A stretch of 64,000 nucleotides of DNA, taken from assembly GCF_036014215.1 (NCBI RefSeq), contig NZ_CP107921.1, positions 1,101,501-1,165,500 of the forward strand, written 5' to 3'. Under the pieces are notes generated by a model, which was given only the letters and a program-made list of their open reading frames with translations, made no database searches and had not been told where the DNA came from. Of this stretch, positions 22,293-32,002 are shown one piece after another. The stretch is from Streptomyces sp. NBC_00440. GTDB taxonomy: Bacteria; Actinomycetota; Actinomycetes; Streptomycetales; Streptomycetaceae. Each line of letters begins with the position of its first letter. Within the stretch, counting starts at the first letter, position 1. Position numbers and translations under genes: made by a program.

Positions 22293-24207
22293 TGCTGCTC
22301 TGTTTGGCATCGAACTGCGTCTTCAACTTCATGAACTCCGCATACGTCTTGGCGAATTCGGTTTGGTGCCCGTCGATCGAAACAAAGAAGTAGTAGCCGT
22401 CCTTTGTCGGATTCAACGCTGCCGCCATGGCGTCCTTGCCCGGATTCCCAATGGGTCCGGGGGGCAGCCCTCTCTGCTTATAGGTGTTGTACGGATCCGT
22501 GTTCTTGTTGATCTCGGTGGAGCCGATATTGATCTTGCTCTGGCCCTTGAGATAGTTGTACGTGGAGTCGAACTGAAGCCGCTGATTGGTGTTCTGGAGA
22601 TTGCTGGGTTTCAGCCTGTTGTAAATGACCTCGGCCATCCGCCGGAAGTCGTCGTTCGTCTTCCCCTCGGCCTGGAGCATGCTCGCCACGGTGACGACCT
22701 GGAACGAGTCCTTCAGCCCCAGCCGGTGCGCCGCCGCTACGAGGTTGTCGTCCCCGTACGTCTTGTCCGACTGGCCGACCATCTTCTTGAGGAGGTCCTC
22801 CGGCTTCATCCCCTTGGCGATCGGGTAGCTCGCCGGCGCCAGGAAGCCCTCCAGCGGGTCCTTGAGGTTCTTGTGCCCCTTGGCCCAGCCGGGCAGACCC
22901 AGCTTGTCGGCCTGCGACCTGGCGACGCCGGCGGTGGTCCCGGCCTTGAGCTCCAGCCGTTTGTCGATGGCCGCGTACACATTGGCGTTCCGCCAGCCGG
23001 GCGGGATGATCAGCTGGTTCAGGCTGTTCGGGTCCACCATCGCGGTGACCGCGTTCGCCGCGGACATCTGCTGGTTGAGGCTGTACACCCCGGCCTGCAG
23101 CGCCTTGCCCTTCGGGTTCTTCCCGGCCGCGGTGACGAACGCCTGGACGCTCTTGACGACGCCCTTCTGCTTCAGCAGCCGGCCGATCCCGCCGAGGCCC
23201 GTGCCCTGCGGGACCTCGACCTCGACCGGCGTGCTGCCGACGCCGGTGTAGTCGGGCGGCGGTGCGTAGCGGGACTGGTAGAAGCTGTAACCCACATAGC
23301 CCACGCCGCCGAGGCCGGCGACCATGACGAGTGAGACCACGAAGCAGGCGCAGCCGTTGCGGCGTTTGGGCTTTCCGCTCTTGCCCCGGCGGTCCCGGGT
23401 GCCGTCACGTGTCTCGGCGGGGTCGTCGTCGTAGTCGTCGTCATCGCCGCCGCCGCCGACAGGACTGTCGGCGCCGGTGAAGAAAGGATGCGTCTCGGGC
23501 TCGTGCTGCGGCTCGGCCTCGGGCTCCGCGGGCGGCTCCTGCTGCCACTCGTCCCGGCGGCCGGGGGGCTGCGGCGGCGGATAGGCGTCGGGCGTCCGGT
23601 AGAAGTCGGGGTTCTCCCCGTTGTGGTGCACCGGCTGTCCGCCGTACGGCGTGTGCGGATCCGCGCCGTACGCCACACCGGTCTGCGCTGCGCCGTCCCA
23701 GCCGCCGTTCTGCTGCGGCTGGGCCTGCTGCGGGTACGCGTCCTGCTGGTACGGGGGCTGCCCGTACTGCTGCTGGTACTGCGCCTGCTGGTCGGGGGCC
23801 TGCTGGTGCGGGGTCGGCGGGTACTGCTGCGCATTCGAATTCTGCGCGTACTGCTGCTGGTTCGGGTCCTGCGGGTACTGCTGCTGGTCCCGGCCGTACT
23901 GGACCTGGCCCTGGTTCTGGCCGTACTGGCCCTGGCCGTACTGGCCCTGACCCGCGCCGTGCTGCTGCGGGTCCTGCGGGTACTGCCCCTGCTGCTGCGG
24001 GTACTGCTGCTGGTACGGGTCCTGCGGCGGGCTGTACACCGGGTTGCCGTACTGGTCGTACTGCTGCGCCTGGGCGTACTGCTGCGCCTGGCCGTTGTAC
24101 GGCGTCTGACCGGAGGCGTCCTGCTGACCTCCCCATCCCTGGTCCCCGTACAACGGGTCCTCGGGATGCCACGGTTCGGAGCCTGCGCCCCGGCCATACT
24201 CAGTCAT
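22285..24207 (-). CDS. mltG: Endolytic murein transglycosylase MltG with long disordered N-terminus
   Basis: A 640-residue protein. Residues 1-285 are low complexity: Gln, Tyr, Pro and Gly repeats (PQDP, QQYGQ, GQYGQ), then an acidic DDDDYDDDP block and a basic KPKRRNG stop. A single membrane helix spans about 286-308. The extracytoplasmic part is the YceG/MltG fold: a LysM-like subdomain (about 325-390) and the catalytic region with Glu514 in ASMLQAEGKTNDD, followed by NQRLQFDSTYNY and RGLPPGPIGNPG. MltG cuts nascent glycan strands and sets their length at growth sites. E. coli MltG is about 340 residues and lacks the tail. Upstream of aroE and downstream of ruvX. Confidence 0.95.
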   Translation of the reverse strand: MTEYGRGAGSEPWHPEDPLYGDQGWGGQQDASGQTPYNGQAQQYAQAQQYDQYGNPVYSPPQDPYQQQYPQQQGQYPQDPQQHGAGQGQYGQGQYGQNQGQVQYGRDQQQYPQDPNQQQYAQNSNAQQYPPTPHQQAPDQQAQYQQQYGQPPYQQDAYPQQAQPQQNGGWDGAAQTGVAYGADPHTPYGGQPVHHNGENPDFYRTPDAYPPPQPPGRRDEWQQEPPAEPEAEPQHEPETHPFFTGADSPVGGGGDDDDYDDDPAETRDGTRDRRGKSGKPKRRNGCACFVVSLVMVAGLGGVGYVGYSFYQSRYAPPPDYTGVGSTPVEVEVPQGTGLGGIGRLLKQKGVVKSVQAFVTAAGKNPKGKALQAGVYSLNQQMSAANAVTAMVDPNSLNQLIIPPGWRNANVYAAIDKRLELKAGTTAGVARSQADKLGLPGWAKGHKNLKDPLEGFLAPASYPIAKGMKPEDLLKKMVGQSDKTYGDDNLVAAAHRLGLKDSFQVVTVASMLQAEGKTNDDFRRMAEVIYNRLKPSNLQNTNQRLQFDSTYNYLKGQSKINIGSTEINKNTDPYNTYKQRGLPPGPIGNPGKDAMAAALNPTKDGYYFFVSIDGHQTEFAKTYAEFMKLKTQFDAKQSSNG

Positions 24208-24308
24208 CGGTCCCCTAGAGCCGCGAGGCCTCCGGACGGTCCGCCTCTTGTGCTGTGCGGCAGCTGTTCGAAAACCGCCGCATGGCGCGGAACGTTACCG
24301 TAACCCGG

Positions 24309-24773
24309 TCAGACAACCACTTCGACGCCCTCACCTGGAGCAACGCCTGACGCCCGTTCGGACTCCAGTGCATTCTGCAGGATGACAACGGCCGCCGCCT
24401 GGTCGATGACAGAACGACCCTTTCGGGACTTTACGCCTGAGGCCCGCAAACTCTGACTCGCTGTCACTGTGGTCATCCTCTCGTCGATCAATCGCACCGG
24501 AATGGGTGCGATACCACGAGCGAGTTCCTGGGCGAATCCGCGGACCTTGGCGGCCGCCGGGCCCTCTCCCCCATTCAGGGAACGGGGAAGGCCGACCACG
24601 ACCTCAATCGGTTCGTACTCGGCGATCAATTGTTTCAACCGCCGGTGGGCGGCCGGGACATCACGTCCGGGCACGGTCTCCACCGGTGTGGCGAGGACCC
24701 CGTCGGGGTCGCACGAGGCGACCCCGATCCGGGCGTCCCCGACATCGATCGAAAGCCGGCGGCCCCGTCGCAT
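24309..24773 (-). CDS. ruvX: Putative pre-16S rRNA nuclease / Holliday junction resolvase-like YqgF
   Basis: A 154-residue RNase H-fold protein. The first acidic strand is LSIDVGDARIGVASCD; VVVGLPRSLNGGEGPAA and the C-terminal acidic helix start SRKGRSVIDQAAAVVILQ follow, giving the metal-binding residues. Members process the 5' end of 16S rRNA in E. coli and are also annotated as RuvX. Its start overlaps the alaS stop by one base (TGATG). Confidence 0.93.
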   Translation of the reverse strand: MRRGRRLSIDVGDARIGVASCDPDGVLATPVETVPGRDVPAAHRRLKQLIAEYEPIEVVVGLPRSLNGGEGPAAAKVRGFAQELARGIAPIPVRLIDERMTTVTASQSLRASGVKSRKGRSVIDQAAAVVILQNALESERASGVAPGEGVEVVV

Positions 24774-27442
24774 CAGGCGGTCTCTCCGACCAGGCGCTCG
24801 ACGGCGGCCACGGCGTCGCCGATGGCGTCCGGGTTCTGCCCGCCGCCCTGGGCGACGTCCGGCTTGCCGCCACCGCCGCCACCGAGGGTCTTGGCAGCCG
24901 TACGGACCAGCTCGCCGGCCTTGAGACCGCGACCCCTGGCGGCCTCATTGGTGGCGATGACCGTCAGCGGGCGGCCGTTGGCCGTGGTGAAGAGGGCCAC
25001 CACGGCGGGGCGGTCGCCCTGGATACGGCCCCGTACGTCGAGAACGAGCCTGCGCAGGTCGTCGGCGCCCGTGCCGTCGGGGACCTGGCCGGTCACCACG
25101 GCGACACCACGCACGTCCTTGGCCCCGGCGGCGAGACCGGCGGCGGCCTGGAGGACCTTCTCCGCGCGGAACTTCTCGATCTCCTTCTCGGCGTCCTTGA
25201 GCTTCGAGAGCATCCCGGAGATCTTCTCGGGCAGCTCCTCGGAGCGGCCCTTGACCAGCTCCTGGAGCTGGGCGACCACCGTGTGCTCCCTGGCCAGGAA
25301 GTTGTACGCGTCGACGCCCACCAGAGCCTCGATCCGGCGCACACCGGAGCCGATCGAGGACTCGCCGAGCAGCTTCACCAGTCCGAGCTGGGCCGTGTTG
25401 CGGACATGCGTCCCGCCGCACAGCTCCTTGGAGAAGTCTCCGATGGTGACGACACGGACGCGCTCGCCGTACTTCTCGCCGAACTCGGCGATGGCGCCCT
25501 GCTTCTTGGCCTCGTCGATGGACATGACCTCGGCGTGGACGTCGAGTTCATGGGCGAGGACATCGTTGATCTTCTGCTCGACGTCGGTGAGGACCGTGCC
25601 GGGAACGGCGTTGGGCGAACCGAAGTCGAAGCGGAAGCGACCGGGCGAGTTCTCCGAGCCGGCCTGGGCGGCCGTCGGGCCGAGGGCGTCGCGCAGCGCC
25701 TGGTGGGTGAGGTGGGTGGCGCTGTGGGCGCGGGCGATGGCCCGGCGGCGGCGCTGGTCGATGGCGGCGTAGGCGGCGGCTCCCACCGTCACCTCGCCCA
25801 CCTGGACCGAGCCCTTGTGCACGGAGACCCCGGGGACCGGCTGCTGGACGTCGCGGACCTCCACGACAGCGCCCGAGTCGAGCCTGATCCGGCCGGTGTC
25901 GGCGAGCTGGCCGCCGCCCTCGGCGTAGAACGGGGTCCGGTCCAGGACGATCTCGACCTCGTCGCCCTCGGTGGCGGCGGGCGACGGCACCCCGTCGACG
26001 AGCAGTCCGACGATGGTCGACTCGCCCTCGGTGGAGGTGTATCCGGTGAACTCGGTGGCGCCGGAGCTGTCGGCGACGGCGCGGTAGGCGGAGAGGTCGG
26101 CGTGGCCGGTCTTCTTCGACCTGGCGTCGGCCTTGGCCCGCTCGCGCTGCTCCTTCATCAGCCGCCGGAAGCCGTCCTCGTCCACCGAGACGCCCTGTTC
26201 GGCGGCCATCTCCAGGGTGAGGTCGATCGGGAAGCCCCAGGTGTCGTGGAGCAGGAACGCCTTGTCACCGGCGAGGATCCGGCCGCCGGCGGCCTTGGTC
26301 TCGCTGACGGCGGTGTCGAGGATGTTGGTGCCGGCCTTCAGCGTCTTGACGAAGGCGGCCTCCTCGGCGAGGGCGACGGTCTCGATGCGCTTGCGGTCGG
26401 TGATGAGCTCCGGGTACTGGTGGCCCATCGTGTTGATCACCACGTCGACCAGCTCGGCGACGACCGGCCCGGTGGCGCCCAGCAGCCGCATGTTGCGGAT
26501 GGCCCGGCGCATGATGCGGCGCAGGACATAGCCGCGGCCCTCGTTGCCGGGGGTCACACCGTCGCCGATGAGCATCACGGACGTACGCATGTGGTCGGTG
26601 ACGACCCGCAGCGAGACGTCCGAGCCCTCGGCCTGGCCGTACCTGACGCCGGTCAGCTCGGTGGCCTTGTCGATGACGACCTGTGAGGTGTCGATCTCGT
26701 ACAGGTTCGGCACGTCCTGGAGGATCATCGCCAGGCGTTCGAGGCCCAGGCCGGTGTCGATGTTCCTGGACGGCAGGTCGCCGAGGATCGGGAAGTCCTC
26801 CTTCCCGTCTCCGGCGCCGCGCTCGTACTGCATGAAGACCAGGTTCCAGATCTCCACGTAGCGCTCGTCGTTGACGGCGGGGCCGCCCTCGACGCCGAAC
26901 TCCGGGCCGCGGTCGTAGTTGATCTCGGAGCACGGTCCGCAGGGGCCGGGGACGCCCATGGACCAGAAGTTGTCCTTCTTGCCCAGCCGCTGGATGCGCT
27001 CGGCCGGTACGCCGATCTTCTCGCGCCAGATCTGCTCGGCCTCGTCGTCGTCCAGGTAGACGGTGATCCAGAGCCGCTCGGGCTCAAGACCGTAACCGCC
27101 GTCCGCCACGGAGCTGGTGAGCAGCTCCCAGGCGTACTGGATGGCGCCTTCCTTGAAGTAGTCGCCGAAGGAGAAGTTGCCGCACATCTGGAAGAACGTG
27201 CCGTGCCGGGTGGTCTTGCCGACCTCTTCGATGTCCGGTGTACGCACGCACTTCTGCACGCTGGTGGCGCGCGGGGCCGGCGGCTTGGCCTCGCCCAGGA
27301 AGTACGGCTTGAACGGGACCATGCCCGCGGGCACAAGGAGCAGAGTCGGGTCGTCCGCGATGAGCGACGCCGAAGGGACGACGGTGTGCCCGCGCTCCTC
27401 GAAGAAGCTCAGCCAGCGGCGGCGAATTTCAGCCGACTCCAT
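24773..27442 (-). CDS. alaS: Alanyl-tRNA synthetase
   Basis: An 889-residue class II synthetase. Catalytic domain opens [23 protein letters not shown], with motif 2/3 elements downstream. The editing domain contains the zinc/editing pair [11 protein letters not shown] (HxxxH) near residue 570 and CGGTHV near 670. The C-terminal C-Ala domain carries a coiled-coil part ([17 protein letters not shown]) and the glycine-rich [16 protein letters not shown] end. Length is usual. The stop overlaps the ruvX start. Confidence 0.97.
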   Translation of the reverse strand: MESAEIRRRWLSFFEERGHTVVPSASLIADDPTLLLVPAGMVPFKPYFLGEAKPPAPRATSVQKCVRTPDIEEVGKTTRHGTFFQMCGNFSFGDYFKEGAIQYAWELLTSSVADGGYGLEPERLWITVYLDDDEAEQIWREKIGVPAERIQRLGKKDNFWSMGVPGPCGPCSEINYDRGPEFGVEGGPAVNDERYVEIWNLVFMQYERGAGDGKEDFPILGDLPSRNIDTGLGLERLAMILQDVPNLYEIDTSQVVIDKATELTGVRYGQAEGSDVSLRVVTDHMRTSVMLIGDGVTPGNEGRGYVLRRIMRRAIRNMRLLGATGPVVAELVDVVINTMGHQYPELITDRKRIETVALAEEAAFVKTLKAGTNILDTAVSETKAAGGRILAGDKAFLLHDTWGFPIDLTLEMAAEQGVSVDEDGFRRLMKEQRERAKADARSKKTGHADLSAYRAVADSSGATEFTGYTSTEGESTIVGLLVDGVPSPAATEGDEVEIVLDRTPFYAEGGGQLADTGRIRLDSGAVVEVRDVQQPVPGVSVHKGSVQVGEVTVGAAAYAAIDQRRRRAIARAHSATHLTHQALRDALGPTAAQAGSENSPGRFRFDFGSPNAVPGTVLTDVEQKINDVLAHELDVHAEVMSIDEAKKQGAIAEFGEKYGERVRVVTIGDFSKELCGGTHVRNTAQLGLVKLLGESSIGSGVRRIEALVGVDAYNFLAREHTVVAQLQELVKGRSEELPEKISGMLSKLKDAEKEIEKFRAEKVLQAAAGLAAGAKDVRGVAVVTGQVPDGTGADDLRRLVLDVRGRIQGDRPAVVALFTTANGRPLTVIATNEAARGRGLKAGELVRTAAKTLGGGGGGKPDVAQGGGQNPDAIGDAVAAVERLVGETA

Positions 27443-27756
27443 CAGTGGTCCTCATTCCGGTTGTGCGAGTGCTTGGTGTATTCGATGGCGGCGAGACGTC
27501 GCCGCGCGGGAAGCTCGGCCGGTCCGGGCTGCGCGTCGATCCCGAGCGCCTCCCCCAGCTCCGCCTCGCGCTGGACCATTCCGGCCCGTACGTCGACGGC
27601 GAAGTCCTTCAGCCGGTGGCCCGCGTCGACGGCCTTGTTCGCCGCCTGCGCCGCGAGGCTCTCCGGGCTCAGCTGCTTGATCTTGCGGTTGACCTTGGTG
27701 GTGGCCCACACACCGGCTGCGGCGCCGGTGGCGAACCAGAACGTACGGCGGAACAT
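27442..27756 (-). CDS. Small membrane-anchored protein (DUF6167-like)
   Basis: A 104-residue protein beginning [29 protein letters not shown], which reads as a short N-terminal membrane anchor followed by a basic turn. The middle (residues 30-75) is an amphipathic helix with alanine and acidic residues, and the C-terminus is His/Asn rich. I recall such proteins annotated DUF6167 next to alaS in streptomycetes; function is unknown. It overlaps alaS by one base (TGATG) and follows a DUF948 gene by seven bases, so the three are cotranscribed. Confidence 0.85.
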   Translation of the reverse strand: MFRRTFWFATGAAAGVWATTKVNRKIKQLSPESLAAQAANKAVDAGHRLKDFAVDVRAGMVQREAELGEALGIDAQPGPAELPARRRLAAIEYTKHSHNRNEDH

Positions 27757-27763
27757 TGCAGCG

Positions 27764-28192
27764 TCAGCCCTTCCGCTTCCTACGCCGTGGGGCCGGCACC
27801 GTGCGGCCGACGATCACCGGGCGGCGCGGGCTCTCGGGCTCCGCTTCGCCCTTGCGCCCGAGGGCCCGGCGGACGCCGTAGCCGAAGGCCGCGACCTTCA
27901 CCAGCGGTCCGCCGAAGGTCGATGCGACGGTGGTGGAGAGCGCCGACGCGTTGGAGGTGACCTCCTGCACGTCGCTCGCGATGGCGTCGACCCGCTCCAG
28001 CTGGGTCTGCGCCGACCGGACGGCCGTGGAGGCGTCGGCGAGCAGGGGCACGGCCTGGTCGGTCACGTCCGCCACCAGCTTGGTGGTCGTCCTGAGCGTC
28101 TGGGCCAGCCTCACCAGCACCACGGCGAGGAAGGAGACCAGGATCGCCCAGAAGACGGCCACCAGGATGCCGGCCACCTCTCCACCGGACAC
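27764..28192 (-). CDS. DUF948 domain membrane protein
   Basis: A 142-residue protein with an N-terminal membrane helix (residues 5-27, VAGILVAVFWAILVSFLAVVLV) and a long alpha-helical region with heptad-like spacing (TTTKLVADVTDQAVPLLADAS; QLERVDAIASDVQEV), typical of DUF948. The C-terminus is strongly basic and ends PAPRRRKRKG. It resembles a methyl-accepting-protein stalk without a signalling tip. It is the first gene of the DUF948-DUF6167-alaS-ruvX-mltG-aroE string. Function unknown. Confidence 0.88.
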   Translation of the reverse strand: MSGGEVAGILVAVFWAILVSFLAVVLVRLAQTLRTTTKLVADVTDQAVPLLADASTAVRSAQTQLERVDAIASDVQEVTSNASALSTTVASTFGGPLVKVAAFGYGVRRALGRKGEAEPESPRRPVIVGRTVPAPRRRKRKG

Positions 28193-28360
28193 GTTGCACC
28201 GCTCTCTGGTCGTCGGAAGTCACGTCGTTGGTCACATCGATTGCGGTTTCCGAGCCTATCGCGCCGGGACTCCGCCCCTGTACCGGATATCCGGTGTGCG
28301 CGCCGGGAGTCCGGCATCGGATTGTACGTAGTGCTCACCGCCGCGTACTCTCCGTGTTCT

Positions 28361-30520
28361 ATGCGAAGTGACTCGACCGGCCATCGGACCGCCCCCGGCA
28401 GCCTTCCGGCAGAGCTCAGCCGGTTCGTGGGGCGCCGGAGCGAGGCCGCCGAGCTGGAGAGACTCATCGGCTCGTCCCGGCTGGTCACGGTGGTCGGAGT
28501 CGGTGGCGTGGGCAAGACACGGCTGGCGACGCAGGTGGCGGAGACACTGCAGGAACGGTTCTGCGACGGAGTGTGGCTGGCCGAACTGTCCGCCCTGCGC
28601 GACCCGGAGCTGGTCGAGCACACCCTCGTCGAGGCCCTGGGGCTGACCGACCACACGAGCAGGCCGCCGCGCGAGGTGCTGACCCGCCATCTCGCCGGGC
28701 GGGAGCTGCTGTTGGTGGTCGACGGCTTCGAGTTCCTGGTCGACGCGTGCGCCGGGCTGCTCCTCGCACTGCTGCGCAGCGCACCGGGACTGCGGGTGAT
28801 CGCGGTCGGCAGGCGGCCCCTGGAGATCGAGGGTGAGTTGCCCCTCCCGCTGGGGCCGATGCGGGACCGGGACGCCGTGCGGCTCTTCACCGAACGCGTC
28901 TCGGCTGGCCGGCCCGGATTCCGGTTCGCCCGGAGCGACACCGCGCTGGTGGCGGAGGTGTGCCGGCGGCTGGACGGGATCCCGCTCGCGCTGGAACTGG
29001 CGGCGGGACGGATGCGGGCCCTCTCGGTCGAGCAGCTGCTGGCCAGGCTGGACGACCGGTTCCGGGTGCTGACCGGGGGCGGCAGGGGTGTGCTGCCGCG
29101 CCACCGGACGCTGCGCACGGCGATCGGCTGGAGCCATGAACTGTGCACCCCGGAACAGCGGTTGCTCTGGGCGCGGCTCTCCGTGTTCCCCGGGCAGTTC
29201 GACCTGGAGGCGGCCGAGTACATCTGCGCCGGCCCCGAACTCCCCTCCGACGGCGTCCTGGAGGTGCTGGACGAGCTGCTCGCACAGTCCGTGCTGGTAC
29301 GGGAGGACACCCCGGCGGGCGTCCGCTACCGGATGCTCGACACCATCCGGGACTACGGGGCGCAGTGGCTCGCCGCGACCGGGGACACCGAGCAGCTCCG
29401 GCGGCGCCACCGCGACTGGTTCCTGGGGCTGGCCACCTGGTGCGAGCTCGACTGGTTCAGCCCACGGCAGACCGGGATCGCGGCCCGGGTGGACAGTGAA
29501 CTGCCCAATCTGCGGGGCGCGCTGGAGTTCTCGCTGGAGCACTCCGGTGACGTTCATCTGGCGCAGTACCTGGCGGGGACGCTCTGGTTCTACTGGGCGG
29601 GCTGCGGACGGCTCGCCGAGGGCCGGCACTGGCTGGAGCATGTGCTGGAGGCGGAGAGCGGGCACGACGGCTCACGGCTCAAAGCCCTCTGGGTCCTGGG
29701 CTACGTGGCGGTGCTCCAGGGCGACGCGGTGGCCGCGGTGGCCGCCCTCCACGAGTGCCACGAGGCGGCACAGCACACCGGTGACGAGGTGGCGGCCGCG
29801 TACGCGCTGCACAGGACCGGCTGTCTGGCGCTGGTCACCGATGACATGCCGCGCGCGGAGGAACTGCTGCGCGAGGCGATCGGGCAGTACCGGGAGCTCG
29901 GTGAACTCAACAGCAACGTCCTGATGGGACAGGTCGAGCTGGCGATGGCGGTGTGCTTCCGCGGCCGGCTCGCCGAGGCGGTCGCCATCTGCCAGGACGT
30001 CGTGACGGTCTGCGAGGACCACGGCGAGCGCTGGGCGCGGGCCTACGCGCTGTATGTACTGGCTTTCGAGGCCTGGTCGGACGGCCGGGCGGCGCGCTCC
30101 CGCGAGCTGCTGTCCGAGTCCCTCGCGACCAGCCATGCCTTCCACGACCAGCTGGGCACGGTGCTCGCCCTGGAGCTGATGGCGCTGCTCGCCCTGGAGG
30201 GCGGCGAGGCCACGGAGGCCGCGCTGCTGCAGGGCGCGGCCGGGCGGCTCTGGTCGTCGGTGGGGCTGCCGCTCTTCGGCTCGGCGTACTACAACGCGCC
30301 GCATCAGCGGTGCGAGGAGGGGGCCCGCCGCAAGCTGGGTCCCGAGGTCTACGAGAGTTTCCTGTCGCGGGGTGCACAGCTGGGCCGGGACGCCGCGGTG
30401 GCGCGTGCGCTGCACGGCCCGGCAGCACGCGAAGACCCGCCGCCCCCGGCTCCGCGAGGAGCGAGGGGACGACGGGCCGAAGCGATGAAGCGCGAGGTAC
30501 GTCCGGATCAGCGGGCGTAG
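28361..30520 (+). CDS. Stand-alone STAND (NB-ARC/AfsR-type) ATPase with TPR region
   Basis: A 719-residue protein. Near the N-terminus is [18 protein letters not shown], then a P-loop [16 protein letters not shown] (Lys52), Walker [18 protein letters not shown], sensor-type [15 protein letters not shown] and the [21 protein letters not shown] motif. A winged-helix-like segment ([28 protein letters not shown]) and a C-terminal TPR array (about 430-650) follow. This is the core of AfsR/SARP and LuxR-type regulators, but there is no SARP, LuxR or other DNA-binding domain at either end. Its partner or signal is unknown. The last 13 bases overlap the 3' end of rpsD on the other strand. Confidence 0.88.
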   Translation: MRSDSTGHRTAPGSLPAELSRFVGRRSEAAELERLIGSSRLVTVVGVGGVGKTRLATQVAETLQERFCDGVWLAELSALRDPELVEHTLVEALGLTDHTSRPPREVLTRHLAGRELLLVVDGFEFLVDACAGLLLALLRSAPGLRVIAVGRRPLEIEGELPLPLGPMRDRDAVRLFTERVSAGRPGFRFARSDTALVAEVCRRLDGIPLALELAAGRMRALSVEQLLARLDDRFRVLTGGGRGVLPRHRTLRTAIGWSHELCTPEQRLLWARLSVFPGQFDLEAAEYICAGPELPSDGVLEVLDELLAQSVLVREDTPAGVRYRMLDTIRDYGAQWLAATGDTEQLRRRHRDWFLGLATWCELDWFSPRQTGIAARVDSELPNLRGALEFSLEHSGDVHLAQYLAGTLWFYWAGCGRLAEGRHWLEHVLEAESGHDGSRLKALWVLGYVAVLQGDAVAAVAALHECHEAAQHTGDEVAAAYALHRTGCLALVTDDMPRAEELLREAIGQYRELGELNSNVLMGQVELAMAVCFRGRLAEAVAICQDVVTVCEDHGERWARAYALYVLAFEAWSDGRAARSRELLSESLATSHAFHDQLGTVLALELMALLALEGGEATEAALLQGAAGRLWSSVGLPLFGSAYYNAPHQRCEEGARRKLGPEVYESFLSRGAQLGRDAAVARALHGPAAREDPPPPAPRGARGRRAEAMKREVRPDQRA

Positions 30521-31122
30521 TACTCGACGACCAGCTGCTCGTCGCAGATGACCGGGATTTCCTTGCGGTTCGGGTCGCGGTCCAGGCGGAAGGCCAGGGC
30601 CTTCAGGTTCACCTGGAGGTAGCGCGGGGTCTCGCCCTCGGTGTCGTAGCCACCCTCACGGGCAACCTGGAAGGGGACCTTCTCGCGGCTGCGCTCGCGG
30701 ACCATCACGACGTCGTCGGGACGGACGCGGAACGACGGCTTGTCGACCTTGCCGCCGTTGACCTGGATGTGACCGTGGACGACCATCTGGCGGGCCTGGT
30801 AGATGGTCCGGGCGATGCCCGAACGCAGGACCAGGGCGTCGAGACGGCGCTCAAGCTCGACGACCAGCGCCTCGCCCGTCTTGCCTTCGGCCTTCTTGGC
30901 GCGGTCGTAGGCGCGGGCCATCTGGCGCTCGCTGATGTCGTACTGGGCGCGCAGACGCTGCTTCTCCAGCAGACGGACCTTGTAGTCCGAGTTCTGCTTG
31001 CGGCCACGGCCGTGCTCGCCCGGCGGGTACGGACGGGCCTCGAAGTACTTGACAGCCTTCGGCGTCAGCGCGATACCGAGCGCGCGTGACTTCTTGACCT
31101 TGGGACGCGACTGGTTAGGCAC
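30508..31122 (-). CDS. rpsD: 30S ribosomal protein S4
   Basis: A 204-residue S4 of the zinc-less type. It opens [23 protein letters not shown], contains the basic [19 protein letters not shown] region, and an S4 RNA-binding domain with [20 protein letters not shown] and [14 protein letters not shown]. The GTG at 31122 is chosen over the TTG at 31131 because GGAGGT lies nine bases upstream and the length equals other Streptomyces S4 proteins. It lies alone rather than in the alpha operon, as usual for actinobacteria with a separate rpsD. An iron-box-like site is in its leader region. Confidence 0.96.
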   Translation of the reverse strand: MPNQSRPKVKKSRALGIALTPKAVKYFEARPYPPGEHGRGRKQNSDYKVRLLEKQRLRAQYDISERQMARAYDRAKKAEGKTGEALVVELERRLDALVLRSGIARTIYQARQMVVHGHIQVNGGKVDKPSFRVRPDDVVMVRERSREKVPFQVAREGGYDTEGETPRYLQVNLKALAFRLDRDPNRKEIPVICDEQLVVEYYAR

Positions 31123-31146
31123 GTTCTCCAAACCTCCATGGTTGGG

Positions 31147-31165
31147 TTAGGTTAGGCTCACCTTA
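31147..31165. promoter_or_regulatory. Iron box (DmdR1/IdeR operator)
   Basis: TTAGGTTAGGCTCACCTTA matches 17 of 19 positions of the actinobacterial iron box TTAGGTTAGGCTAACCTAA. It lies in the 57-bp space between the rpsD and DUF2470 start codons. Two TAnnnT hexamers (31148-31153 and 31153-31158) could be the DUF2470 -10 box, so iron-loaded repressor would block it. An AAGGAG ribosome site follows at 31169-31174. Confidence 0.82.
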
Positions 31166-31179
31166 CTCAAGGAGATCGT

Positions 31180-31989
31180 ATGTCTCGTCCGGGGAACACC
31201 AGTCACATCACGGACAGCACAAAGAAGGCCGACGCTCTGGGCGTCGACGCGACGGAGGTCCGATCAGATCGTGGTCAGCCGCGTCCCAGCGGACTTGAAT
31301 CCGCCCGGATGCCGTCAGCAGCCGAGCGCACACGAACTCTCGTACAGAGTACCTGCTCCGCGGTACTGCTGGTGACCGGGGTCGAAGCCGCCCTCAGCGA
31401 CCAGCTGGTCCCGCTCACCCGCAGCACCGGACCCGACGGCGAGCTGTATCTGCTCTTCCCCGCCGCGTCCCCGGCCGTCCGGGCGGCGACCCACGCCCAG
31501 GACGACGAGCTGGCCGCGGTGCTGGAGATCACAGATGTCGCCCCGGTCTCCGTGCCCCACCGGATCCGCGGCCGGGCCCGGGTCTCCGGCTGGCTCACCT
31601 CCGTTCCCGGCATGGCGGCTCCGGGCCGCATGATGCTGCGGCTGGAGGTCGGAGAGGTGTACGTGGACGACCTCTGGGGGCACGGGAGTGCCGAGCCCGA
31701 GGAGTTCGCGGAGGCTGTCGCCGATCCCCTGGTCGGCCATGAGGCCGAACTGCTCCAGCATCTGCACTCCGCCCACGGCGACCAGGTGTCCGGGCTGTCC
31801 GGGCTGCTCGGCGACCGGGTGCCGGACGGGACCGCGGCGGTGCCGTTGGCGCTCGACCGGTTCGGGCTGCGGGTGCGGTTCACCGGCGCCCGGTGCTTCG
31901 ACGCGCGCTTCGACTTCCCCGAGCCGGTGAGCGATGTGACCGGGCTGCAACGCGCCATGTACACGCTCTTCGACGCGGCGGCCGGGTGA
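31180..31989 (+). CDS. DUF2470 / HugZ-like split-barrel protein, probably iron regulated
   Basis: A 269-residue protein. After a polar 45-residue N-terminus, residues 50-140 read as a PNPOx-like split barrel (ERTRTLVQSTCSAVLLVTG; DGELYLLFPAASPAVRAA; RGRARVSGWL). Residues 180-265 are a DUF2470 domain, including FAEAVADPLVGHEAELLQHLH and the C-terminal FDARFDFPEPV segment. In the HugZ family this pairing binds and degrades haem. The ATG at 31180 has AAGGAG five bases before it and is preferred to an internal ATG at 31309. The iron box just upstream suggests derepression in low iron and a role in haem-iron use, which is inference. Confidence 0.85.
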   Translation: MSRPGNTSHITDSTKKADALGVDATEVRSDRGQPRPSGLESARMPSAAERTRTLVQSTCSAVLLVTGVEAALSDQLVPLTRSTGPDGELYLLFPAASPAVRAATHAQDDELAAVLEITDVAPVSVPHRIRGRARVSGWLTSVPGMAAPGRMMLRLEVGEVYVDDLWGHGSAEPEEFAEAVADPLVGHEAELLQHLHSAHGDQVSGLSGLLGDRVPDGTAAVPLALDRFGLRVRFTGARCFDARFDFPEPVSDVTGLQRAMYTLFDAAAG

Positions 31990-32002
31990 GACCGGCGGGC
32001 CG

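Noticed and set aside
31309..31989. Shorter start for the DUF2470 protein
   Set aside because: The ATG at 31180 has a strong AAGGAG five bases upstream, while the internal ATG has none.
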